Assembly (NCBI RefSeq): GCF_051857535.1 | Contig: NZ_JBPZGY010000012.1 | Coordinates: 93,720 to 157,719 of the forward strand | DNA length: 64,000 nt | Direction of reading: 5' to 3' | DNA from: Roseateles_B sp051857535 | GTDB taxonomy: Bacteria; Pseudomonadota; Gammaproteobacteria; Burkholderiales; Burkholderiaceae_C | Shown here: positions 33,557 through 41,237 of the stretch, piece by piece | Layout: the number at the start of each line of letters is the position of its first letter | How positions within the stretch are numbered: the stretch's first letter is position 1 | Notes under the pieces: generated by a model | What the model was told of the DNA's origin: nothing | The model's input: the letters and a program-made list of their open reading frames with translations, nothing else | Databases searched by the model: none | Program-made: the position numbers and the translations under genes

Positions 33557-34323
33557 TGGCGGGCGAGACCCTGGGCAGCTACATCAGCCAGCGCCGGGTC
33601 AGGCTCGGCGCGCACCGGCTGCTGACCCAGCCGGACCTGCCTGTTCTGCAGGTGGCCCTGGCCGTGGGATTTGGCTCCGGCGAGGCCTTTGCCCGGGCCT
33701 TCAGGCATCGCTTTGGGCAGAGCCCTACGGCTTGGCGCCAGGCCTGGCGGGCACATCGCAATCTGGATCAGGCGCTCAGCAATCTGGATCAGATGGCCCT
33801 GCCGCCGCCTGAACAGAATGCGCCCATGAGCCACGCCCCCACTCTTGACCTCGCCCAGGTGCGCCTGGTCGAGCGCCTCCCTGCCCGCATCGCCTACCTG
33901 CGCCACGAAGGGCCTCTGGGCCTGCCTGTCCAGCGCTTCTGGCAGACGCAGGTGCAGCCCTGGCTGCGCCGGCTCGCTTGGCCGACGCAGGTGCAGTACG
34001 GCATCAGCCATGACGACCCGATGGTGAGCGACCCCGAGCGCTGCCGCTACGACGCCGCCACCGAGGTGCCGGCGGGCAGCCCGGTGCCCCAGGGCACACT
34101 CACGGCGCTGCTGCCCGGAGGGCGCTACGCCGCGCTCCCATTCTTCGGCCGTGCTGACCACATCGGCCATGCCTGGGCGGCCCTGCTGCGCGACTGGTTG
34201 CCGGGCAGCGGCTGGCAGCTGGACTACCGGCCCTGCTTCGAGTGCTATTCGGTGGACGGCCGCGCTGACCCCGAGACGGGCGTCTTCGCCTGCGACATCT
34301 GCATCCCGGTGGCCCTCGCATGA
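33553..34323 (+). pseudogene. AraC/Rob-type regulator with GyrI-like domain, 5'-truncated
   Basis: The frame starts abruptly after ahpF. The second half of an AraC HTH domain is clear (ETLGSYISQRRVRLGAHRLL and GFGSGEAFARAFRHRFGQSP), followed by a complete GyrI-like effector domain from about 33826 (MSHAPTL ... ICIPVALA). The first helix-turn-helix, normally about 45 residues upstream, is absent, and no ATG precedes the HTH remnant; TTG at 33553 is only a possible start. The GyrI part could still be made from ATGs at 33793 or 33826. It is most simply a regulator that lost its 5' end in a deletion joining it to ahpF. The 3' end overlaps the hydrolase gene (ATGA), so the frame may persist to translate it. 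Confidence 0.7.
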
Positions 34324-35426
34324 GCCTGCTCATCACGGGGCTGGGGTGGGGCGCCCTGGTCCTGGCTCTTGCCGCCGGCCTGCCGGCGCGAGCCGCTGGC
34401 GAGGCCCTGCATCCGGTCGGCCTCATCCAGCGCGACTGGGTGGACACGCAGCGCATGGCCTACGGCAGCCGCATCCCTCGGCCACTGCCGCTGACGCTGT
34501 GGTACCCGGCGCGGGCCGGGAGCCAGGAGGCAGCGCTGCCCCTGGGACCCTTCGAGCCCCTGCTGCTGGCACCCGGCGCGGCGCCGGCCCCGGGCCGGTG
34601 GCCGCTCTTGCTGCTCTCGCATGGCACGGGCGGCAGTGCGATGTCCCTGGGCTGGCTGGCGCGCGGGCTGGCGGCGCAGGGCTATGTCGTCGCCGGTGTC
34701 GACCATCACGGCAACACCGCCGCCCGGCCGCCCTATCTGGCCGAGGGCTTCCTGATGCCCTGGGAGCGGGTGCGCGACCTGCGTGCCGTGCTGGATCAGC
34801 TGCTGGCGGACCCGCAATGGGCCCTGCACATTGACCGCCAGCGCATTGGCGCCCTGGGCTTCTCCATCGGGGGCTATACGGTCCTGGCCAGCCTGGGCGT
34901 GCGGCTCTCGCCTGAGCGCCTGGCCGAGCAATGGCAGGCCTGCCTCGCCGGCAGACCCTGCCCGCTGCCGCCTGAGTTGGACGAGCTGCGCGAGGGCCGC
35001 AGCGCCGCCGACTGGCTGGCCGGTCAGTCGGCCCTCCTGCGCCAGCTGACCCGAGGCCAGGAGTCCGGGGCGGACCTGCGCGACGATCGCATCAAGGCCG
35101 GCCTGGTGATGGCGCCGGTCCTGGGGCGGCTCATGGACCCGGCCAGCCTGGACCGGCTGGATCGGCCCCTGCATCTCATCGTCTCGGGCCAGGACGAACA
35201 GGCACCGCCGCAAGCCACGGCCGCGATCGTGGTCCGGCAGGCCCGCGCCGCCAGTTGGCATGAGGTGGCGGGCTATGGTCACTATGCCTTCCTGGCGGTT
35301 TGCACCGCGCGGGCCCAGGCCGTCATCCCGGCCTTGTGCGCCGATCCGCCCGGGCAGCCGCGCCAGGCCCTGCATCGGCAGGTGCTGGAGGACGCGCGAG
35401 CCTTCTTTCAGCGCGCGCTGCCCTGA
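34320..35426 (+). CDS. Secreted alpha/beta hydrolase, dienelactone-hydrolase / PAF-acetylhydrolase-like
   Basis: 368-residue alpha/beta hydrolase with an N-terminal signal-like segment (about 5-25, ending ARAAGEAL), so probably periplasmic. The nucleophile elbow is GFSIGG (about 180-185), the oxyanion region SHGTGGSAMSL (about 100-110), and the C-terminal histidine in GYGHYAFL. This pattern resembles predicted dienelactone hydrolases related to platelet-activating-factor acetylhydrolase; the substrate is unknown. It is coupled to the GyrI remnant by a 4-bp overlap and its 3' end overlaps convergent rarD by 19 bp. Confidence 0.85.
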   Translation: MSLLITGLGWGALVLALAAGLPARAAGEALHPVGLIQRDWVDTQRMAYGSRIPRPLPLTLWYPARAGSQEAALPLGPFEPLLLAPGAAPAPGRWPLLLLSHGTGGSAMSLGWLARGLAAQGYVVAGVDHHGNTAARPPYLAEGFLMPWERVRDLRAVLDQLLADPQWALHIDRQRIGALGFSIGGYTVLASLGVRLSPERLAEQWQACLAGRPCPLPPELDELREGRSAADWLAGQSALLRQLTRGQESGADLRDDRIKAGLVMAPVLGRLMDPASLDRLDRPLHLIVSGQDEQAPPQATAAIVVRQARAASWHEVAGYGHYAFLAVCTARAQAVIPALCADPPGQPRQALHRQVLEDARAFFQRALP

Positions 35427-36322
35427 GCCGGGCGCGGGGCCGAGGGCAGGCGGCTGCGCCACCAGCCCTCGGCGCTGTAGACGGCCAGCGCCGCCCAGAT
35501 CAGGCCAAAACCCAGCACGCGGGCGGCGGAGAAGGGCTCGTGGTACAGCCACACGCCCAGGATGAACTGGATGCTGGGCGAGATGTACTGCAGCAGGCCC
35601 AGCGTGGCCAAGGGGATGCGCCGCGCACCGGCCGCGAAGAGCAACAGGGGCGCAGCCGTCAGCGGTCCGGCCAGCACGAGCAGGCCGATCAGGCCGGCAT
35701 CCCCGCTGTTGAGCGCGCTGTGGCCTTGCTGGCCCCACCAGGCGAGCGCGACGATGGCCACGGGCGCCACGACCAGGCATTCCAGCACCAGGCCTTCCAG
35801 TGCGCCCAGCACGGCAATCTTGCGCAGCAGGCCGTAGACGCCGAAGCTGCCCGCCAGGATCAGGGCCACCCAGGGCAGCCGCCCGGTCTGCACCGTCAGC
35901 CACAGCACGCCCGCCGCGGCCAGGCCCACGGCCACCCATTGCGCAGGCCGGGGCCGCTCGTGCAGGAAGAAGAAGCCCAGGGCCACATTGACCAGCGGGT
36001 TGATGAAGTAGCCCAGGCTCGCATCCAGCACGTGGTCGTGCTGCACGGCCCAGACGTAGGTCAGCCAGTTGGCCGACAGCAGCAGAGCCGAGGCGGTGAA
36101 GGCTCCCAGCACCTTGGGGCTGCGCAGCACCGGGCCCAGCCAGGCCCAGCGCTTCATGAGGCTCAGCACGCCCACCATCAGCAGCAGGCACCAGACGATG
36201 CGGTGGGCCACCACCTCCACGGAGGGCACGCTGCCCAGGTGCTTGAAGTAGAGCGGGAACAGACCCCACATGGCGTAGGCGAGGGCGGCGCTGATCACAC
36301 CGTGGCGCAGGGAGGCGGTCAT
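35408..36322 (-). CDS. rarD: EamA-family transporter RarD
   Basis: 304-residue inner-membrane protein with ten predicted helices, matching the RarD subfamily (chloramphenicol-sensitivity protein family). Recognisable pieces: AYAMWGLFPLYFKHLG at the start, HRIVWCLLL, LSANWLTYVWAVQHDHVLDASLGYFINPL, and ISPSIQFILGVWLYHEPF. The physiological substrate is unknown. The 3' end overlaps the hydrolase gene by 19 bp, a convergent arrangement. Confidence 0.92.
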   Translation of the reverse strand: MTASLRHGVISAALAYAMWGLFPLYFKHLGSVPSVEVVAHRIVWCLLLMVGVLSLMKRWAWLGPVLRSPKVLGAFTASALLLSANWLTYVWAVQHDHVLDASLGYFINPLVNVALGFFFLHERPRPAQWVAVGLAAAGVLWLTVQTGRLPWVALILAGSFGVYGLLRKIAVLGALEGLVLECLVVAPVAIVALAWWGQQGHSALNSGDAGLIGLLVLAGPLTAAPLLLFAAGARRIPLATLGLLQYISPSIQFILGVWLYHEPFSAARVLGFGLIWAALAVYSAEGWWRSRLPSAPRPAQGSAR

Positions 36323-36476
36323 GAATGGGGCTTGCTGTACTGCTGGGCTCCGGCATTGTGGCGGGCCGGATCAGGCCTGTCTTGCCGCGGGGCATTGTGC
36401 TGGGCGGCGGGATGCACAAAGTCATGGCGGGAAAGTCCGCTTCGAGCGCCTCGGTCTTCGCGGCCTAATGCGGGGC

Positions 36477-36746
36477 ATGCCTCGTATCGTCTTCACATCC
36501 CAGCTGCAGCGCTTCATCGAGGCGCCCGAGCTCGAGACCACGGCGCTGGTCCTGCGTGAAGCGCTGGAGCAGGCCTTTGCCGGCCATGCACTGCTGCGCG
36601 GCTATGTGCTGGATGATCAGGGGCAGTTGCGGCCCAATGTGGTGATCTATGTGGATGGCCGTGTGGTGCATGAGCGCCGGCTGCTGGACCAGGTCCTGCA
36701 GCCGACCTCGCTCATACACGTGCTGCAAGCCCTGTCCGGTGGCTGA
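36477..36746 (+). CDS. MoaD/ThiS-like ubiquitin-fold protein with C-terminal Gly-Gly
   Basis: 89-residue beta-grasp protein. It starts MPRIVFTSQLQRF, contains VNGRVV-type strand (IYVDGRVVHERRLLDQVL), and ends LSGG, the diglycine tail that E1-like enzymes adenylate in sulfur carriers. No ThiF/MoeB, MoaE or thiazole genes are nearby, so it is probably neither the housekeeping MoaD nor ThiS. It lies 32 bp upstream of the Asp-box propeller gene, with AAGGAG in the gap, and is presumably co-transcribed with it. Function unknown; a sulfur-carrier or protein-conjugation role would be inference. Confidence 0.8.
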   Translation: MPRIVFTSQLQRFIEAPELETTALVLREALEQAFAGHALLRGYVLDDQGQLRPNVVIYVDGRVVHERRLLDQVLQPTSLIHVLQALSGG

Positions 36747-36778
36747 GCCCGGCCGCCCTCTTCAGCAAGGAGCCAAGC

Positions 36779-37867
36779 ATGAGTCTGCAAGCCTGGATTG
36801 CCACCCGCAAGGGACTTTTCAACCTGCGTCATGAGGGGGCACGCGGCTGGCGCGTGGCGGGCGTCAGCTTCCTGGGGGATCCAGTCACCATGGTGCTTCC
36901 GCGTGGCGCCGGTGCTTCGGCCGAGCGCCTGCTGGCCAGCCTGAACCTGGGCCATTTCGGTGCCAAGGTGCAGGCCTCCGATGACGCAGGCAAGACCTGG
37001 CACGAACTGGCAGCACCGGCCTATCCGCTGCAGCCGGAGGGGGCGCCCGGCCCGGCCTGGAAGCTGGTCCAGATCTGGTCGATGGAGCGCGATGCCGGGC
37101 GCCTGTGGTGCGGCACCAATCCCGGCGGCCTGTTCTGCAGCGAAGACGGTGGGGCCACTTGGGCTCTGCAGCGCGGCCTGTGGGACCGCCCGGAGCGGCT
37201 CGAGTGGTTCGGCGGAGGCTATGACAGCCCGGGCATTCACTCCATCTGCCCGCACCCCCAACGGCCGGACGAACTGCTGCTTGGCATCAGCTGCGGTGGT
37301 GTCTGGCGCACGACAGACGCGGCGCTGAACTGGGAACTGCTCGGTGAGGGCCTGGCGGCGGAGTACATGCCGCCGCAGCTGCAGGGCGCGCTGAACACGC
37401 AGGACCCTCACCGCATCGTGCGTTGCGCGGCCCGGCCTGAGGTGCTGTGGTGCCAGCACCATTGCGGCATCTGGCGCAGCACGGACAACGGCCGGCGCTG
37501 GCAGCGCCTGCAGGGCCCGGTGTCCAGCTTCGGCTTTGCGGTGGCTGCCCATCCGGCGGACGCCGGCACGGCCTGGTTCGTGCCCGCCATCAAGGACGAA
37601 TGCCGAGTACCCATGGACGGCGCACTGTGTGTGCAGCGTACCCGCGACGGCGGCCAGAGCTTTGATGTGCTGCGGTCCGGCCTGCCGCAGCAGGGCTGCT
37701 ATGACATCGTCTATCGCCACGGCCTGGCCGTCGACGCCAGCGGGCAGCATCTGCTGATGGGTAGCACCACCGGCGGCCTGTGGGCCAGCGATGATGGTGG
37801 TGATCACTGGCAAGACCTGACCCTGCGGCTTCCGCCCATCTATGCCGTTCGCTTCGAAGGGGGCTGA
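36779..37867 (+). CDS. Asp-box (BNR-repeat) beta-propeller protein, sialidase-like fold
   Basis: 362-residue protein with at least five Asp-box repeats of the S/T-x-D-x-G-x-x-W/F type: SDDAGKTWH (about 66), SEDGGATWA (about 121), STDNGRRWQ (about 235), TRDGGQSFD (about 286) and SDDGGDHWQ (about 339). They imply a six- or seven-bladed propeller like sialidases and photosystem-assembly factors. It lacks a signal peptide (MSLQAWIATRKGLF), so it is probably cytosolic and not a secreted sialidase. Its partner is the MoaD-like gene upstream. Enzymatic activity is not established. Confidence 0.8.
   Translation: MSLQAWIATRKGLFNLRHEGARGWRVAGVSFLGDPVTMVLPRGAGASAERLLASLNLGHFGAKVQASDDAGKTWHELAAPAYPLQPEGAPGPAWKLVQIWSMERDAGRLWCGTNPGGLFCSEDGGATWALQRGLWDRPERLEWFGGGYDSPGIHSICPHPQRPDELLLGISCGGVWRTTDAALNWELLGEGLAAEYMPPQLQGALNTQDPHRIVRCAARPEVLWCQHHCGIWRSTDNGRRWQRLQGPVSSFGFAVAAHPADAGTAWFVPAIKDECRVPMDGALCVQRTRDGGQSFDVLRSGLPQQGCYDIVYRHGLAVDASGQHLLMGSTTGGLWASDDGGDHWQDLTLRLPPIYAVRFEGG
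37810..37825 (+). repeat. 16-mer repeat, exact copy 2
   Basis: GCAAGACCTGACCCTG near the 3' end of the propeller gene, read there as a Gln-Asp-Leu-Thr-Leu run with the rare CAA glutamine codon. Confidence 0.8.
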
Positions 37868-37927
37868 GCCTCGTTCGCTCCTCTCGTCCAGTTCCTCGCC
37901 TGTCCCCCTCTTTTTCTCCCTCCTCCG

Positions 37928-39880
37928 ATGCCGTTCTTGAAACCAGCCGCCCTCATCCCCTGCGCCCTGTCGCTGCTGGGCCTCTCCCTGCAGGTCCAGG
38001 CGCAAGCCACCGCCCCTGCCGGTGCCGCCGCACCGGCGCCCTACGACCTCAAGGCCCACTACACCAAGTACGAGTTCCGCGTGCCGGTGCGTGACGGCAA
38101 GAAGCTGTTCACCGTGGTCTACGTGCCGAAGGACGTGGAGGCCGCGGGCAAGCGCTATCCCTTCCTGATGACCCGCACGCCCTACAGCTGCGGGCCCTAT
38201 GGCGTGGACCGCTACAGCAGCCGCCATGCACCTTCGGAGGACTTCCTCAAGGCCGGCTACATACTTGTCTGCCAGGACGTGCGAGGGCGCTACATGTCCG
38301 AAGGCATCTACCAGGAGATGGCACCCATCAAGGCCGGCAAGGGTTCCAGGGACGCCGATGCCAGCACCGATACACACGACACCGTGCAATGGCTTCTGGA
38401 CCATGTGAAGGGTCACAACGGCAGACTGGGCATCTGGGGCATTTCCTACCCTGGCTTCTATGCTTCCGCGGGCATCATCGACTCGCACCCGGCCATCAAG
38501 GCCGCCTCGCCACAGGCCCCCATCGCGGACTATTTCCAGCGGGACGACGGCTACCACGGTGGCGCCCTGATGCTGGCCCACAACTACGGCTTCCTGACCG
38601 GCTTCAAGCCGCAGGACAACCCCACGGTGGAGCCCAAGCGCTGGTCCAGCTTCGACTACAACAGCAAGGACGCCTACGACTACTTCCTTCGACTGGGCAA
38701 TCTGGACAACATCGCCAAGTCCATTGGCAAGGAGCGCAATCCCTATTTCGACGAGCTGATCGAGAACGATCGCTACAACGACTACTGGAAGGCGCGCTCC
38801 GTTGGGCCGCAGCTGAAGAACATCAAGGCAGCTGTGCTGACGGTGGGCGGCTGGTTCGACGCCGAGGATCTGGCCGGCGCATTGGCCACCTACCAGTTCA
38901 TCGAGAAGCAGAACCCCGGCATCAGCAATGCGCTGGTGATGGGCCCCTGGATCCACGGCGGCTGGGTGCGCACGCTGGGCAAGGGTCTGGGGGCGGTCGA
39001 CTTCGCAAGCAAGACCAGCGACCATTTCCAGAAGCAGATCCTGCTGCCCTTCTTCGAGCAGCACCTGCGCGGCGGCAGCGACGCCAAGCTCCCCGAGGCC
39101 AGCATCTTCGAGACGGGCACCAATGTCTGGCGTCAGTACAGCGCCTGGCCACCGGTCGAGGCAAAGCTGCGCAGCCTCTACTTTCAGGCGGGCGGCAAGC
39201 TCGCCTGGACGCCGCCGGCTGCAGGCAAGGCCGAGTTCGACAGCTATGTGAGTGATCCCAACAAGCCCGTGCCCTTCATCGGCTACACGGCCCTGGGCAT
39301 GCCGCCGGAGTACATGGTGGCGGACCAGCGCTTTGCATCCACCCGGCCCGATGTGCTGGTCTACCAGACAGAGGTGCTGGAAGAGGACGTGACGGTGGCC
39401 GGCCCTGTGAGCCCACGGCTCTTCGTGTCCACCACGGGTACGGATGCCGACTGGGTGGTCAAGCTGATCGACGTCTATCCGCCGGACCTGGGCGATGAGC
39501 TGCCGCGCAACCGCGAGCAGATTGCCGACGTGCCGCCGCCCCCGGGCTTCCAGCTGGGCGGCTACCAGCAGCTGGTGCGGGGCGATCCGCTGCGCGGCCG
39601 CTTCCGCAAGAGCTTCGAGAAGCCCGAGGCCATGGTGCCGGGGCAGGTGGAGGAAATCCGCTTCGACATCCCGGACGTGGCCCACACCTTCCGCCGCGGG
39701 CACCGCATCATGGTGCAGATACAGAGCTCCTGGTTTCCTCTGATCGACCGCAATCCCCAGACCTTTGTGCAGATCCGCAGCGCCAAGCCCGAGGACTTCA
39801 AGGCGGCGACGCAGAAGGTTTTCCACTGGAAGGAGCAGCCTTCGGCGCTGCAGCTGAGGGTGATTGACGGCGGGCGGTGA
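37928..39880 (+). CDS. CocE/NonD-family hydrolase (alpha-amino-acid ester hydrolase-like)
   Basis: 650-residue exported serine hydrolase of the X-Pro dipeptidyl-peptidase S15/CocE type. A signal peptide spans about 1-26 (cleavage after VQAQA). The nucleophile elbow is GISYPGFYA (about 175-183), and the C-terminal jelly-roll domain carries RRGHRIMVQIQSSWFP (about 592-607). Relatives hydrolyse alpha-amino-acid esters, cephalosporin side chains or cocaine-like esters; the substrate is unknown. The start follows a 22-base pyrimidine-rich stretch (CCCTCTTTTTCTCCCTCC) and has no Shine-Dalgarno. A terminator follows the stop. Confidence 0.88.
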   Translation: MPFLKPAALIPCALSLLGLSLQVQAQATAPAGAAAPAPYDLKAHYTKYEFRVPVRDGKKLFTVVYVPKDVEAAGKRYPFLMTRTPYSCGPYGVDRYSSRHAPSEDFLKAGYILVCQDVRGRYMSEGIYQEMAPIKAGKGSRDADASTDTHDTVQWLLDHVKGHNGRLGIWGISYPGFYASAGIIDSHPAIKAASPQAPIADYFQRDDGYHGGALMLAHNYGFLTGFKPQDNPTVEPKRWSSFDYNSKDAYDYFLRLGNLDNIAKSIGKERNPYFDELIENDRYNDYWKARSVGPQLKNIKAAVLTVGGWFDAEDLAGALATYQFIEKQNPGISNALVMGPWIHGGWVRTLGKGLGAVDFASKTSDHFQKQILLPFFEQHLRGGSDAKLPEASIFETGTNVWRQYSAWPPVEAKLRSLYFQAGGKLAWTPPAAGKAEFDSYVSDPNKPVPFIGYTALGMPPEYMVADQRFASTRPDVLVYQTEVLEEDVTVAGPVSPRLFVSTTGTDADWVVKLIDVYPPDLGDELPRNREQIADVPPPPGFQLGGYQQLVRGDPLRGRFRKSFEKPEAMVPGQVEEIRFDIPDVAHTFRRGHRIMVQIQSSWFPLIDRNPQTFVQIRSAKPEDFKAATQKVFHWKEQPSALQLRVIDGGR

Positions 39881-39898
39881 CGGGGCGTCCCATCGATC

Positions 39899-39924
39899 GA
39901 AAGGGCGTCGCCAGGCGCCCTTTC
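39899..39924. terminator. Intrinsic terminator between the CocE-like and TruC-like genes
   Basis: Stem GAAAGGGCG / CGCCCTTTC with an 8-base loop and a TTTCTTC tail on the plus strand, between two convergent genes. Confidence 0.8.
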
Positions 39925-39998
39925 TTCATTGCGAAGATGGGAGCGGCGCCCGCCTCCTGGCTCTTCTTGCACCGAGCCTGTCAGCGAGGGCTGATCGA

Positions 39999-40796
39999 TC
40001 AGCAGCGAGGGTTCAGTGCGTCCCGCACCCGCTCGACAGGGGCCAGCCAGCACCAATCGCCCCGCTGCAGCATGTCGGCCCACTCAGGGCCCGGTGGCGC
40101 CTGGAGCATCAGGCGTTCTCCTGTCTGCGGATGGCGAAGTTCCAGCGTCCACGCATGAAGCCACAGGCGCTGCAGGCCCAGGAACCCGGCCACCGCGCGG
40201 TTGTGCGCGCCCTTGCCATGCGTGGCATCACCGACCAGGGGATGGGCGATGTGCTTGAAGTGGCGGCGGATCTGGTGGCGGCGGCCGCTGTGGGGCGCGG
40301 CCTCGATCAGGGCATAGCGGCTCTCAGGGAATCGGCCGTCCACGCTGAAGGGCCAGGCAACGCGGGCCAGGCAACGGTAGTCGGTGCTGGCCTCGAGCAA
40401 GACCTGACCCTGCGAAGGCCGCTCCGGATCGCGCGCCAGTGGGTGGTCGATCGTGCCGGCGTCCTCGGGCCAGCCACGCACCAGGGCCAGGTAGCGCTTG
40501 CGTGGCTCGCCCTGCTCGAAGGCCTGGCCCAGCTGCGAGGCGGTGTCGGCGTCCAGGGCGAACACGAGCAGGCCTGAGGTGCCCTTGTCCAGGCGGTGGG
40601 CGGGCCAGACGGGGCGGCCCAACTGGTCGCGCAGCATCTGCAGGGCGAAGCGCTCCTCGTGGGCGTCCAGCGCCGTGCGGTGCACCAGCAGGCCGGCGGG
40701 CTTGTCGATGACAGCCAGGTGCTCGTCGAGGTGCAGCACCTTGAGCGCTGTGTCGGGCGCCTCGCTCAACGCAGGTTTCCGTCGAGGTAGTGCCAT
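39999..40796 (-). CDS. truC: RluA-family pseudouridine synthase, TruC-like
   Basis: About 265-residue pseudouridine synthase. The catalytic aspartate lies in HRLDKGTSGLL (about 69-79), and PAGLLVH and HSGRRHQIRRH, typical of the RluA/TruC group, are present. TruC modifies U65 of tRNA; assignment to TruC over RluA-type rRNA enzymes is from overall length and the H-F-K-H-I-A-H-P-L stretch, and is likely but not certain. The ATG at 40796 overlaps ychJ by 31 bp; a TTG at 40769 overlapping the ychJ stop (TTGA) is an alternative start. Confidence 0.85.
   Translation of the reverse strand: MALPRRKPALSEAPDTALKVLHLDEHLAVIDKPAGLLVHRTALDAHEERFALQMLRDQLGRPVWPAHRLDKGTSGLLVFALDADTASQLGQAFEQGEPRKRYLALVRGWPEDAGTIDHPLARDPERPSQGQVLLEASTDYRCLARVAWPFSVDGRFPESRYALIEAAPHSGRRHQIRRHFKHIAHPLVGDATHGKGAHNRAVAGFLGLQRLWLHAWTLELRHPQTGERLMLQAPPGPEWADMLQRGDWCWLAPVERVRDALNPRC
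40397..40412 (+). repeat. 16-mer repeat, exact copy 3
   Basis: GCAAGACCTGACCCTG inside the TruC-like gene. On its coding strand it encodes Gln-Gly-Gln-Val-Leu with GGT and TTG codons. Confidence 0.8.
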
Positions 40797-41182
40797 TGCC
40801 CGTCCAGGCGGACGAAGCGGCTTGTCTCGTGCAGGCGGAAGGCGCGGCCGCCCAGCTTGGAGCGGGCGACGAACTCGACTTCGGCGTGCTCCGCGTCCTG
40901 CTGGGCGCGGGCCTTGATCTGCAGGCCCAGCCACTTGAGGCCGGGTTCGTTGGGCGCCAGCACGGCGGGTCGGGTGTCGGGGTGCCAGGTGGCGCGCAGG
41001 TAGTCCAGCAGGTCCAGGGTGTAGGCGCTGTACCGGGAGCGCATCAGAGCCTCGGCGTCTGGCGCATCCCAGCAGCCGCTGGCAGCAAAGCGCTGATGCA
41101 GTGCACCGCAGCAGGCGGCGTAGGGCAGGGGCCTGGACCGGGCGTCGCAGCGGCCGCAGGGGCAGGGGGCGGAATCAAGCAT
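40766..41182 (-). CDS. ychJ: YchJ-family protein with SEC-C-type zinc motif
   Basis: 138-residue protein of the YchJ (UPF0225) family. The N-terminal cysteine cluster CPCGRC ... YAACCGALH (about 7-28) is a SEC-C-like zinc site, and MRSRYSAY (about 47-54) and ATWHP (about 64-68) are family marks. Function is unknown. It overlaps the TruC-like gene downstream and is divergent from uvrD with a 55-bp gap. Confidence 0.85.
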   Translation of the reverse strand: MLDSAPCPCGRCDARSRPLPYAACCGALHQRFAASGCWDAPDAEALMRSRYSAYTLDLLDYLRATWHPDTRPAVLAPNEPGLKWLGLQIKARAQQDAEHAEVEFVARSKLGGRAFRLHETSRFVRLDGQWHYLDGNLR

Positions 41183-41237
41183 GGCGGCATCATGCCAGCT
41201 GACAGGGGCTGTCCGGAGGCCTCTCTAAAATGCACGG

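Noticed and set aside
36647..39826. A 1059-codon open frame on the minus strand
   Set aside because: It lies antisense to the propeller and CocE-like genes and reads as a compositional shadow of their strong GC3 bias; no recognisable domain or ribosome-binding site.
41183..41237. LexA box upstream of uvrD
   Set aside because: No CTGT-N8-ACAG-type palindrome in the gap.
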